Origin: Deltaproteobacteria bacterium
GTDB lineage: Bacteria; Desulfobacterota; Desulfobulbia; Desulfobulbales; Desulfurivibrionaceae
Assembly: GCA_021802645.1 (NCBI GenBank)
Contig: JAJZRO010000005.1
Location: 1 to 39,020 of the forward strand
Length of the DNA: 39,020 nt
Direction of reading: 5' to 3'
Made by a program: the position numbers and the translations under genes. The notes beneath the pieces are model-generated. The model saw only the letters and a program-made list of their open reading frames with translations, searched no databases and was not told the DNA's origin. Of the stretch, positions 32,284-39,020 are shown piece after piece (positions within the stretch are counted from its first letter, which is position 1; each line of letters opens with the position of its first letter).

Positions 32284-33651
32284 ATGGAGCTTGAAACGTC
32301 TGAGAAAAGAAAAGGCAAGGGCCCGCTGTGGTATGGGTTGCTGCTCGGCCTCCTGGTCGTGTTGGCGCTGGCAGGCTGGGCAGGCAGCCGGCTCTTCGAA
32401 ACCGAAAAGCCACAGCTGACCCTGGGGGGCGAGCTTTCCCGCCTCGGGGGGAAACGTGAGGTGGTGCTGCAGCTGGCCGACGCCCGCAGCGGCCTGCGTT
32501 CCCTGCGGGTGGTCATGAGTCAGGGGAGCAAGACGGCGGTGCTGCTGACCAAAGAGTATCCGCGTCAGGGCGGCATGTTGGGCGCCGGCCCCCATCAACT
32601 GGAGGAACGTTTGACCGTGGACCCGCGGGCCGCCGGTTTCACGGATGGTGCCGCCGAGCTGCTCATCGAGGTCCGCGATCATTCCTGGTGGCGGATTCCG
32701 CCCGGCAACCTCACCGCCTTGCGGATTCCGGTCACCATCGACAGCAAGCCGCCGGTGGTCAGCATTGTCAGCGTGCCGCAGCACATCACGACCGGCAGCG
32801 CCGGCATCGTGGTTTACCGCGTCAGCAAGCCGGTAACAGAGAGCGGGGTCGTCATCAACGGCCATTACAATCCCGGCTTCCCGCTGCCCTCCCAAGGCGC
32901 TGGGGCCTACGGCGCCATGATCGGCCTGCCCTATGACCTGCAAAAGCTCGAAGAGACGGCGGTGACCGCGGTGGACCAGGCCGGCAACATTGGCAAGACC
33001 GCCTTTACCCTGCCTTTCCGGCCGGGCCGTGTCGTCCGCGACCGCATTACCATCAGCGACGAGTTCCTCAACGCCAAATTGCCGGAGTTTGCCCAGCATT
33101 ATCCGGAGTTGAAGGGGACCCCGGTGGAACAGTACCTCATGATCAATCGGGCGATCCGCGACAAGAATTATCAGACCGTCCAGGCCGCCTGCAAGAATTC
33201 CGTCCCTGATCGGTTGTGGGACGGGGCGTTTCTGCGCATGCCCGGCAGCCCCAAGGCCGGTTTCGCCGATGTGCGGAGCTATCTCTATCAGGGCAAGGAG
33301 ATCGACGTCGAGACCCATCTCGGGGTGGACATCGCCTCGCTGGAGCATGCCCAGGTGCCGGCCGCCAACCGCGGGGTGGTGGTCTTTGCCGACTACCTCG
33401 GCATCTACGGCAACACCGTCATCCTCGACCACGGCCAGGGGATATTCACCCTTTACTCCCACATGAGCCAGATCAACGTCACCAAGGGCGCCAAGGTGGA
33501 GAAGGGGGCGACGCTTGGCCTGACCGGCACTACCGGGCTGGCTGGCGGCGACCATCTTCACTTCAGCGTGCTGGTGAGCGGCGTCTTCGTGAGTCCCATC
33601 GAGTGGTGGGACGCCCACTGGCTCCAAGACAACCTCCTTCGTTTCATGTGA
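32284..33651 (+). CDS. M23 family metallopeptidase, membrane-anchored
   Basis: A 455-residue protein with a single N-terminal membrane anchor (about residues 17-36, L-L-L-G-L-L-V-V-L-A-L-A-G-W). Residues 40-300 are a beta-rich region of unknown function. About 325-430 are a LytM/M23 endopeptidase domain. The zinc ligands are visible: T-H-L-G-V-D, then L-Y-S-H-M-S, then G-D-H-L-H-F. It should cut peptidoglycan cross-links or bind cell-wall peptides in the periplasm. ATG 32284 has AGAGAGGA 6 nt upstream. mutL follows after 3 nt. Confidence 0.9.
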   Translation: MELETSEKRKGKGPLWYGLLLGLLVVLALAGWAGSRLFETEKPQLTLGGELSRLGGKREVVLQLADARSGLRSLRVVMSQGSKTAVLLTKEYPRQGGMLGAGPHQLEERLTVDPRAAGFTDGAAELLIEVRDHSWWRIPPGNLTALRIPVTIDSKPPVVSIVSVPQHITTGSAGIVVYRVSKPVTESGVVINGHYNPGFPLPSQGAGAYGAMIGLPYDLQKLEETAVTAVDQAGNIGKTAFTLPFRPGRVVRDRITISDEFLNAKLPEFAQHYPELKGTPVEQYLMINRAIRDKNYQTVQAACKNSVPDRLWDGAFLRMPGSPKAGFADVRSYLYQGKEIDVETHLGVDIASLEHAQVPAANRGVVVFADYLGIYGNTVILDHGQGIFTLYSHMSQINVTKGAKVEKGATLGLTGTTGLAGGDHLHFSVLVSGVFVSPIEWWDAHWLQDNLLRFM

Positions 33652-33654
33652 CCC

Positions 33655-35487
33655 TTGTCCGCGATCCGCATCCTGCCAGAGCAGCTCGCCAACCAGATCG
33701 CCGCCGGCGAGGTCGTGGAACGGCCCGCCTCGGTGGTGAAGGAGCTGCTGGAGAATGCCCTTGACGCCGGCGCCCGCCAGCTGACGGTCCAGGTGGAGGG
33801 TAACGGCACCCGGCTCATCCGGGTGAGCGACGACGGCGGCGGCATGGATCACGACGACGTGCTCCTCTCGCTGGAGCGCCACGCCACCAGCAAACTCACC
33901 AGCGCCGAGCAGCTTGGCGCCATCACCTCGCTCGGCTTTCGCGGCGAGGCGATTCCCAGCATCGCTTCGGTCTCCCGGCTCACCATCACCTCGCGCCAGG
34001 TTGACGCCCCGCTCGGCACCGTGGCCGAGGTGCGCCACGGCACGGTGGTGCGGGTGCACGAGGCAGGTTCCGCTCCCGGCACCACCATGGAGGTGCGCGA
34101 CCTCTTCGGCAACGTTCCGGCCCGCCGCAAATTCCTCAAGTCCACCGCCACCGAACTCTCCCACATCGAGGAGGCGGTGAAGAATTATGGTTTGGTGCGG
34201 CCGGAGGTGGGCGTGGTCTATACGGTGGATGACCGCACCGTCTTCCAGTGGCCCAGCGGGGTGGATACCCTGGCGGCGCGTGTCCTGCGCCTCCTAAACC
34301 GCCGCGCCGGCCAGGACGCGCTGCTTGCCGTGGAGGGTCGCACGGAGGATCATCTTGCCATCGCAGGCTATCTGCTGGCGCCGGAGGAGACGCCGGCCAC
34401 CGGCGCCAAGCTGCGGATCTTCGTCAACGGCCGGGTGGTGAAGGATCGCATGATCGCCCATGCAGTCGGCGAGGGGCTGCACAACTTCCTGCTGGTCGGC
34501 CGCGCTCCGGCGGGCGTGCTGTTGTTGACCATCGCCCCGGAGGCGGTGGATGTGAATGTCCACCCCACCAAGCAGGAGGTGCGCTTCCGCCATGGCCAGG
34601 CGGTGCATCAGGCGGTGGTGCAGGCAGTGCGGCAGGCAGCGGTCCGCTTCCAGGAAGCGCGCAAGGAGAGCCTCTTTGGCCGATCCGCGCCGACAAGGCC
34701 GGCAACGCCATCGCCACCACCCCCAGCGGCTTCGCCGCAGGTGCGGGAGCCGCAGCCGCTCTTCCGGAGCGAGACCCCGCGTCGGCCGGTGCGCGAGGAA
34801 AAATCGTCGGCCGTCATCTCAGCTCCACAAGTCGCGACATCGATCCCGACACCGACCCCGCCCCCTGCGCCAGAATCGGCCGCGTCCGTCGAGACTCCAG
34901 CATCGGCCATCAGTGCCCCGCTTCGCCTGCTCGGCCAGGTGGCGGAGTGCTATCTCCTCTGCGAGAGCGAGGGCGGCCTTTTGGTGGTGGACCAGCATGC
35001 GGCCCACGAGCGGCTGCTTTTCGAGGAACTGCGCCAACGCTACACCAGCGGTGAGGTGGCCCGCCAGCGCTTGCTCTTTCCCAAGGTGCTCGAATGCACG
35101 GTGAAAGAATGCCAGCTGCTCGAAGAGAACAGCGCGGAGCTCCAGCGGCTGGGGTTGGAGGTGGAGGCGTTCGGCGGCGACAGTTTCGTGGTCAAGGCGG
35201 TGCCTGCCATCATGGGCACCACCCCGCCGGAAGAGGTGGTGGCCGCCATTCTCGCTCAACTGGGCGACGAAGGCAGCGGCCGTGGCAGTCAGCGCGTGGA
35301 AGCAGTGCTCGCCTCCATGGCCTGCAAGGCCGCGATCAAGGCCGGCCAACGACTGACGCCGCAAGAGATGGAACATCTCCTCCAGAAGATGCAGGCGGCG
35401 GACATCTTCAGCCATTGCCCCCATGGCCGCCCGGTAGCCCGCCGTTTCTCACCCGACGACCTCAAGAAATGGTTTCACCGGACGTGA
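33655..35487 (+). CDS. mutL: DNA mismatch repair protein MutL
   Basis: A 610-residue protein. The N-terminal GHKL ATPase has A-N-Q-I-A-A-G-E-V-V, E-L-L-E-N-A-L-D-A-G, D-D-G-G-G-M and G-F-R-G-E-A. A proline-rich linker (about 345-420) leads to the dimerisation domain. The endonuclease motif D-Q-H-A-A-H-E-R-L-L-F-E-E, A-C-K-A-A-I-K-A-G and C-P-H-G-R-P are all present, so this is the nicking type used where MutH is absent. The start must be TTG 33655, because an in-frame stop, the TGA of the M23 gene, lies just before it. Confidence 0.96.
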   Translation: MSAIRILPEQLANQIAAGEVVERPASVVKELLENALDAGARQLTVQVEGNGTRLIRVSDDGGGMDHDDVLLSLERHATSKLTSAEQLGAITSLGFRGEAIPSIASVSRLTITSRQVDAPLGTVAEVRHGTVVRVHEAGSAPGTTMEVRDLFGNVPARRKFLKSTATELSHIEEAVKNYGLVRPEVGVVYTVDDRTVFQWPSGVDTLAARVLRLLNRRAGQDALLAVEGRTEDHLAIAGYLLAPEETPATGAKLRIFVNGRVVKDRMIAHAVGEGLHNFLLVGRAPAGVLLLTIAPEAVDVNVHPTKQEVRFRHGQAVHQAVVQAVRQAAVRFQEARKESLFGRSAPTRPATPSPPPPAASPQVREPQPLFRSETPRRPVREEKSSAVISAPQVATSIPTPTPPPAPESAASVETPASAISAPLRLLGQVAECYLLCESEGGLLVVDQHAAHERLLFEELRQRYTSGEVARQRLLFPKVLECTVKECQLLEENSAELQRLGLEVEAFGGDSFVVKAVPAIMGTTPPEEVVAAILAQLGDEGSGRGSQRVEAVLASMACKAAIKAGQRLTPQEMEHLLQKMQAADIFSHCPHGRPVARRFSPDDLKKWFHRT

Positions 35488-35507
35488 TCCCCTCGCTGAG
35501 AAATGGG

Positions 35508-35536
35508 TTGGATTTTTCCAGCGCCGAAAGCATAAT
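35508..35536 (+). promoter_or_regulatory. Possible promoter for the orphan membrane protein
   Basis: TTGGAT (3/6) and CATAAT (5/6) with 17-nt spacing, 70 nt before the start codon, in the AT-richer stretch after mutL. Confidence 0.4.
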
Positions 35537-35605
35537 AACGCAACTGGAACTCCTTTCAGTATCGTTAGAAAACGCAATACGTCGCATGGGGAAAGGGAGG
35601 AACTT

Positions 35606-36151
35606 ATGGAAAATATCAGTGGCTACATCGCTACAGGGCTTATTAGTCTTACTGTAGGTCTTCTGCTACAGCGGTTACAAGATCGTCCGAAGTTGCTTTA
35701 TTGGATTCCTGGGTCTTTTCTTTTTCAGTTGAAAACACCGGCGATGGATCTCCGTACCGATTCTCTCACTATTCAAAACGTTGGACGCAGACCAGCTACA
35801 AACATCGAAATTATTCATAAGTCGCGTCCTGATCACTTTCAATTTTCAACTCAAATAGATTTCACCGAAGTAATAACGCCCAGCGGAGAACATGTTATCA
35901 AGATTTCAAGCCTTGGTGCCAAAGAGCACATCAATATCCAGTTACTAAGCCACGTAGCTCCACCTGTTCTGCTCAATGTACGTTCGGCAGAAGGACGAGC
36001 TCAACTTATTCAGGTACATCTGCAGCGTGTGCTGCCTATTGTCGTTCAATGGTTGATCGGCCTTCTTCTGCTGCTAGGGGCAGGTTTCTTGCTTTATTGG
36101 ATGGTTTCGGTGATAGTTTTTTTGTCTAAAGCTATTGGGGTGGTGAAGTAA
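35606..36151 (+). CDS. Orphan membrane protein of unknown function
   Basis: A 181-residue protein with an N-terminal hydrophobic helix (residues 6-21) and a strong C-terminal helix (about 146-172), framing a beta-rich soluble part of about 110 residues with an N-V-G-R-R-P-A-T-N-I-E motif. I recognise no family. GGGAGG lies 5-6 nt upstream of the ATG. The gene is clearly lower in GC and uses more A/T-ending codons than mutL or purC on either side, and a decayed gene follows it. This suggests acquisition by transfer. A role in phage defence or signalling cannot be shown. Confidence 0.65.
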   Translation: MENISGYIATGLISLTVGLLLQRLQDRPKLLYWIPGSFLFQLKTPAMDLRTDSLTIQNVGRRPATNIEIIHKSRPDHFQFSTQIDFTEVITPSGEHVIKISSLGAKEHINIQLLSHVAPPVLLNVRSAEGRAQLIQVHLQRVLPIVVQWLIGLLLLLGAGFLLYWMVSVIVFLSKAIGVVK

Positions 36152-36182
36152 TTCAATAGGAAGCAACCAGAGACAAGACGAA

Positions 36183-36484
36183 GTGCATTCTGCTGAGCCT
36201 TTAATCCCCAAACACGGCGGCTACCGGAAGCTCAAGAGCTTTCAGGTGGCGTAGTTGGTCTATGACCTCAGCGCGGGCTGGCGGTTAATGCGGCCCTGGT
36301 GCTGCTGGCCGTAGCCTGCTCCCCGCGTGACCGCCAGTTGGCTGCCCTTGCAACCGCCTTTGAATCAGAGGGCGATTTCACCGAGCGCCTCCACCGGGTG
36401 CGCACCCAAAAGGGCGCTGTCAAGGTCTCCATGTCCACGCCGTCCACTTGGTCCACATCGTCCACCCGGTCCATTGAGCCTTAG
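36183..36484 (+). pseudogene. Decayed four-helix-bundle suffix-domain protein gene
   Basis: From GTG 36183 the frame reads M-H-S-A-E-P-L-I-P-K-H-G-G-Y-R-K-L-K-S-F-Q-V-A, then TAG, then L-V-Y-D. This is the N-terminus of the four-helix-bundle (23S rRNA intervening-sequence-like) proteins. The centre is missing. In another frame from about 36275 the typical C-terminal part appears, including D-R-Q-L-A-A-L-A-T-A-F-E-S-E-G-D-F-T-E-R-L, followed by a repeat-coded S-T tail. About 80 of the expected 180-plus residues remain, with a nonsense codon and a frame change, so it is a pseudogene by internal deletion. The family is recognised from memory. Confidence 0.65.
36434..36478 (+). repeat. 9-bp tandem repeat TCCACNNNG-like, five units
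   Basis: Units TCCACGCCG, TCCACTTGG, TCCACATCG, TCCACCCGG and TCCATTGAG follow each other without gaps, after one partial TCCATG. They encode the serine/threonine tail of the decayed four-helix-bundle gene. Confidence 0.7.
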
Positions 36485-36615
36485 TTTTCACCCCTGAAAA
36501 AAAACATCGCCAAGCCGGGGGGCTTCACGGTATGATGTCGCGAAACGCCGGAAACGCCGATGGGCGCGCGGCTGCGACCAGATCACCCCGACCATTCAGC
36601 AACGAGGCTTTTTTT
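36485..36615. other. Intergenic region before purC
   Basis: Contains eight A (36497-36504) and a small hairpin AAGCC / GGCTT (36512-36525). Read on the minus strand these are stem then T-run, so a minus-oriented terminator is possible. TATGAT at 36531-36536 may be the purC -10, but the -35 is poor. Confidence 0.35.
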
Positions 36616-37509
36616 ATGACCACCCCGCTGCGCGAGACTCACTTCGATACCCTCAAATTCCTCCACCGTGGCAAGGTCCGCGACCTTTACGAGGTCGAGG
36701 GCAAGCTCCTCATGGTGGCAAGCGACCGCATCTCCGCCTTCGACGTGGTGATGGACGACCCGATCCCCAACAAGGGCGCAGTGCTCACCAAGCTGTCGCT
36801 CTTCTGGTTCGACTATCTCAAGGATGTGCTGCCCAACCACCTCATCACCGCCGATGTGGAGAAATTCCCGGCCGCCTGCGCGCCTTACAAGGAACAATTG
36901 CGCGGCCGCAGCCAGCTGGTGAAGAAGGCGAAACCACTGCCGGTGGAGTGCATCGTGCGCGGCTATCTTTCGGGCTCCTTCTGGAGTGCCTACAAGAAAG
37001 ACACCACGGTCTGCGGCGTGCAATTGCCGGCCGGCATGCGGGAGTCGGACAAGTTCCCGGAGCCGCTCTTCACCCCGTCTACCAAGGCGGCCTTGGGTAC
37101 CCACGACGAGAACATTTCCATCGGCCAGATGGAGGACCTGCTCGGCAAGGAGACCACCCGCCAGGTGCAGGAGGCGTGCGTGAACCTTTACGTTAAGGCG
37201 GCAGACTATGCCCGCACCAAGGGGATCATCATCGCCGACACCAAGTTCGAACTGGGCCACGATGACAACGGCCAGCTCATCCTGATCGACGAGGTGCTCA
37301 CCCCGGACTCCTCCCGCTTCTGGCCGGTGGATCAATATAAGCCGGGCGGCGGGCAGCCGAGCTTCGACAAGCAGTTCCTGCGCGATTATCTTTCGTCGCT
37401 TGATTGGCCGAAAGCCCCGCCGCCGCCGAAACTGCCGGCGGAGATTATCGCCAAGACGGCAGCGCGTTATCTCGAAGCGCTGGAACGGATCACCGGCGCC
37501 TCCCTGTGA
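36616..37509 (+). CDS. purC: SAICAR synthase
   Basis: A 297-residue phosphoribosylaminoimidazole-succinocarboxamide synthase, adding aspartate to [11 protein letters not shown] is the ATP-binding start, S-D-R-I-S-A-F-D-V follows, then [12 protein letters not shown] near residue 115 and D-T-K-F-E-L-G and [12 protein letters not shown] near 215-235. It is the long yeast-like form. ATG 36616 has GAGG 8-9 nt upstream across a run of T. It lies far from purD-purE, so the pathway genes are split even within this window. Confidence 0.97.
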   Translation: MTTPLRETHFDTLKFLHRGKVRDLYEVEGKLLMVASDRISAFDVVMDDPIPNKGAVLTKLSLFWFDYLKDVLPNHLITADVEKFPAACAPYKEQLRGRSQLVKKAKPLPVECIVRGYLSGSFWSAYKKDTTVCGVQLPAGMRESDKFPEPLFTPSTKAALGTHDENISIGQMEDLLGKETTRQVQEACVNLYVKAADYARTKGIIIADTKFELGHDDNGQLILIDEVLTPDSSRFWPVDQYKPGGGQPSFDKQFLRDYLSSLDWPKAPPPPKLPAEIIAKTAARYLEALERITGASL

Positions 37510-37560
37510 AAGGGCCACGGCAAGGAGAGGATGTTACCAACGTGAATATTCTCCCGCTGG

Positions 37561-38262
37561 ATGCGGAATCGGCAGGTGGCGTTGCGGAAGCGAAGCTGGC
37601 ATAAGGTGCTGTTGCTGCTGCTGTTGCCCGCCCTGGGTGGTTGCGCCACCGAGTCGGGCGGCGGGTTGAGTGAAATCTTCACCCCGACGGATGCGACCAT
37701 CATCCGCCATCATGTCCGGGAAGACCAGACGGCCCTGGAAGAGTTCACGATCCGGCTCTACGCCAAGAACCCCAAGTACGAGAAGGATCCGCTCGAACGC
37801 CAGCGCAAGCTCCGCTTCCTTTTCCACGGCGACCTGCCGGTGGAGAACAATTACGCCTACCGTCCCTCCCACGAGGTGCTCACCGCCGCCTTTTCGGCCA
37901 AGCCGGACTACCCGGACCGGGTCTATCTGTTGGGGCTGGGGCTCGTCAAGAGCATCCGCGAGGCATATGACGGGCATGACCAGACCTTCTTCACGGGGCT
38001 CCAGATCCCGCTGGATCGCCTTCAGCGGCTGCATCAGAACCTCAGTCAGGTGAACTGGCGGCTCAAGACTTACAGGGATGCGCGGGGCGAGTTGTTGTTC
38101 CGCACCAACGAAGTGGGCCCGGATGGCACCCTCAACATGGGCTACGAGGTGCTGATGACCGAGATCCTGACCAGGGTCAAGGACGACATCATCCTGCGTG
38201 GCGGCCTGCCAGGCAAGTACCTCTTCAACATGTCCACCCTATTTGTCGGGATTCTGCTTTAG
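37561..38262 (+). CDS. Putative lipoprotein
   Basis: A 233-residue protein with a lipoprotein signal: basic N-terminus, L-L-L-L-L-L-P-A-L-G-G-C lipobox with the lipidated cysteine at residue 28. The mature part is helical, with H-H-V-R-E-D-Q and Y-A-K-N-P-K-Y-E-K-D-P-L-E-R-Q segments. I recognise no family. The ATG at 37561 has no good ribosome site; an AAGGAGAGG at 37521-37530 precedes a four-codon ATG frame that ends in TGA. It follows purC by 51 nt. Its stop codon touches the MITE-like element. Confidence 0.7.
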   Translation: MRNRQVALRKRSWHKVLLLLLLPALGGCATESGGGLSEIFTPTDATIIRHHVREDQTALEEFTIRLYAKNPKYEKDPLERQRKLRFLFHGDLPVENNYAYRPSHEVLTAAFSAKPDYPDRVYLLGLGLVKSIREAYDGHDQTFFTGLQIPLDRLQRLHQNLSQVNWRLKTYRDARGELLFRTNEVGPDGTLNMGYEVLMTEILTRVKDDIILRGGLPGKYLFNMSTLFVGILL

Positions 38263-38369
38263 TTCCAATTCTAAATCATTCGTATAACTTTGTCGGCTTC
38301 GCTGCGCGGCTCCTCGCCTTTATACCCCTTGCGGGGTGTTCGCATTCTACTTTTGATTGAGAAATGGAA
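38263..38369. mobile_element. MITE-like element with imperfect terminal inverted repeats
   Basis: The left end (38263-38287, starting TTCCAATTCTAAATCATTCG) and the reversed right end (38345-38369, starting TTCCATTTCTCAATCAAAAG) match at 19 of 25 positions. The 107-bp interior codes for nothing and holds a small hairpin ACCCC / GGGGT. No clear target duplication is visible. It may also serve as a shared 3' end between the convergent lipoprotein and co-chaperone genes. Confidence 0.5.
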
Positions 38370-38407
38370 TAAGTGAGGATCGGGCGCATGCCGACCGGAG
38401 CGGGGTT

Positions 38408-38421
38408 GGCCTTTAAAGGCC
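38408..38421. terminator. 14-bp palindrome across the co-chaperone stop codon
   Basis: GGCCTTTAAAGGCC is a perfect palindrome containing the TAA stop of the minus-strand gene. It could fold in either transcript; no T tract follows. Confidence 0.25.
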
Positions 38422-39020
38422 GGTCTTGGCCAGTTCGCGCAGCAGTTTTTCCTGCTCGTCGGTGAGCGTTTTGGGCACGCCCACGGCAAGGCGGGCGAGG
38501 AGATCGCCGCGCGGTCCCTTGGGGCCCGCGGGCAGGCCCTGGCCTTTGAGGCGCAGCTTGGCGCCGGGTTGGCCGCCGGCCGGCACCTTGACCTTGAGGT
38601 GTTTGCCGTCCAGGGTCGGCACTGCCACCTCGGTGCCCAAGGCCAGACCGCTGTAAGAGACCTCGGTCTCCACCACCAGGTTGTTGCCCTCGCGGGTGAA
38701 GAGGCGATGGGGCAGAACGGTGATGGTGAGATAGAGGTCGCCGGGCGGGCCGCCCATGGGCGAGGGTGAGCCCTTGCCGGCCAGCCGCAGTTTCTTGCCC
38801 GACTCGATGCCGGCCGGCACCTTTACCGAAACCTTGTCGCCGTGGCCGAGGGCGATGGTTTTTTCGGTGCCGTGCAGCACCTCTTCGAGGGTGATCGAGA
38901 GTTCCAGGCTGAGGTCGCCGCCCTTGACCGGCTGGGCTCGGTGGCTGGTGCGGAAGCCTTGGCCGCCGCCCATCCCGAAGAGGTCGTCGAAGAAGCCGGC
39001 GCCGCCCATCCCGCCGGCGG
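38413..39020 (-). CDS. DnaJ-family co-chaperone, CbpA type, C-terminal part (partial)
   Basis: About 202 residues are visible, and the N-terminal J-domain lies beyond the right edge. The visible start is the glycine/phenylalanine-rich region (G-F-F-D-D-L-F-G-M-G-G-G), followed directly by the C-terminal substrate domains (L-E-L-S-I-T-L-E-E-V-L-H-G-T-E-K, V-K-V-P-A-G-I, G-D-L-Y-L-T-I-T-V, K-V-P-A-G-G-Q-P-G). The cysteine-rich zinc domain of DnaJ is absent, so it is a class II type like CbpA. It should work with DnaK. Confidence 0.9.
   Translation of the reverse strand, partial: AGGMGGAGFFDDLFGMGGGQGFRTSHRAQPVKGGDLSLELSITLEEVLHGTEKTIALGHGDKVSVKVPAGIESGKKLRLAGKGSPSPMGGPPGDLYLTITVLPHRLFTREGNNLVVETEVSYSGLALGTEVAVPTLDGKHLKVKVPAGGQPGAKLRLKGQGLPAGPKGPRGDLLARLAVGVPKTLTDEQEKLLRELAKTGL

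Noticed and set aside
32164-34164. A 666-codon open frame on the minus strand
   Set aside because: It runs antisense to the M23 peptidase and mutL, has low-complexity composition and no recognisable domain: a GC-rich shadow.
36183-36260. Reading the TAG in the four-helix-bundle remnant as a recoded codon
   Set aside because: The frame after the TAG loses similarity at once and the C-terminal part is in another frame, so decay explains it better.
37531-37545. Four-codon ATG frame after the AAGGAGAGG upstream of the lipoprotein
   Set aside because: The ribosome site is too close to the ATG and the peptide would be only four residues; no attenuation structure supports a leader role.
1-39020. 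tRNA, rRNA, CRISPR arrays, prophage or IS transposase genes
   Set aside because: Looked for on both strands; no cloverleaf, repeat-spacer pattern, integrase or transposase was recognised.

Overview
The window is GC-rich, compact bacterial chromosome. It suggests an anaerobic deltaproteobacterium (Desulfobacterota, possibly Desulfobulbales-like). The signs are a two-CW-domain cysteine-rich protein, a ferredoxin-fused nitroreductase, a membrane-anchored diheme mini-cytochrome, an RpoH sigma factor, a FadR-type TetR regulator and an in-frame UGA that looks like selenocysteine. The lineage is an inference from gene content; no rRNA or tRNA gene was seen.

Layout. Positions 1-5072 are a minus-strand run: trpB-trpA, a DUF488 protein, a PhnA/YjdM zinc-ribbon protein, a YncE-like beta-propeller, a ferredoxin-nitroreductase and the start of an AbrB-type protein. 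Positions 5073-5763 hold no convincing gene but contain a nested set of inverted repeats, a candidate structured RNA. Positions 5764-7200 (plus) carry an exported rhodanese, a ribbon-helix-helix protein and an 88-residue thioredoxin-like protein whose 14th codon is UGA, followed by a good bacterial SECIS-like stem-loop. Positions 7201-11912 (minus) hold two groups: slyD-thiD with an unknown 533-residue protein, and an unknown 470-residue helical protein with a small membrane protein.

Positions 12307-14554 (plus) carry hisI-hisG, engB and the two-CW protein. lepA follows on minus, then rpoH, a sugar aminotransferase and a 1396-residue TPR plus beta-barrel outer-membrane protein ending at a strong terminator. 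greA comes next, facing a fadR-like TetR gene. Downstream are purD-purE-sua5 and a signalling group (Hpt, HDOD, hybrid histidine kinase). A minus group then holds a geranylgeranyl-reductase-like flavoprotein, a diheme mini-cytochrome and tsaE. An M23 peptidase and mutL (plus) follow.

Positions 35488-36600 look like a small accessory patch with lower GC: an orphan two-TM protein and a decayed four-helix-bundle gene with a 9-bp repeat tail. After it come purC, a lipoprotein, a MITE-like inverted-repeat element and the C-terminal part of a CbpA/DnaJ-type co-chaperone.

Most genes are housekeeping: purine, histidine, tryptophan and thiamin biosynthesis, translation fidelity, tRNA t6A formation, heat shock and mismatch repair. 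The most interesting points are the overlooked selenoprotein, the FadR-type operator inside its own promoter, the structured intergenic region before trpB, and the solitary polysaccharide-porin-like TPR protein.
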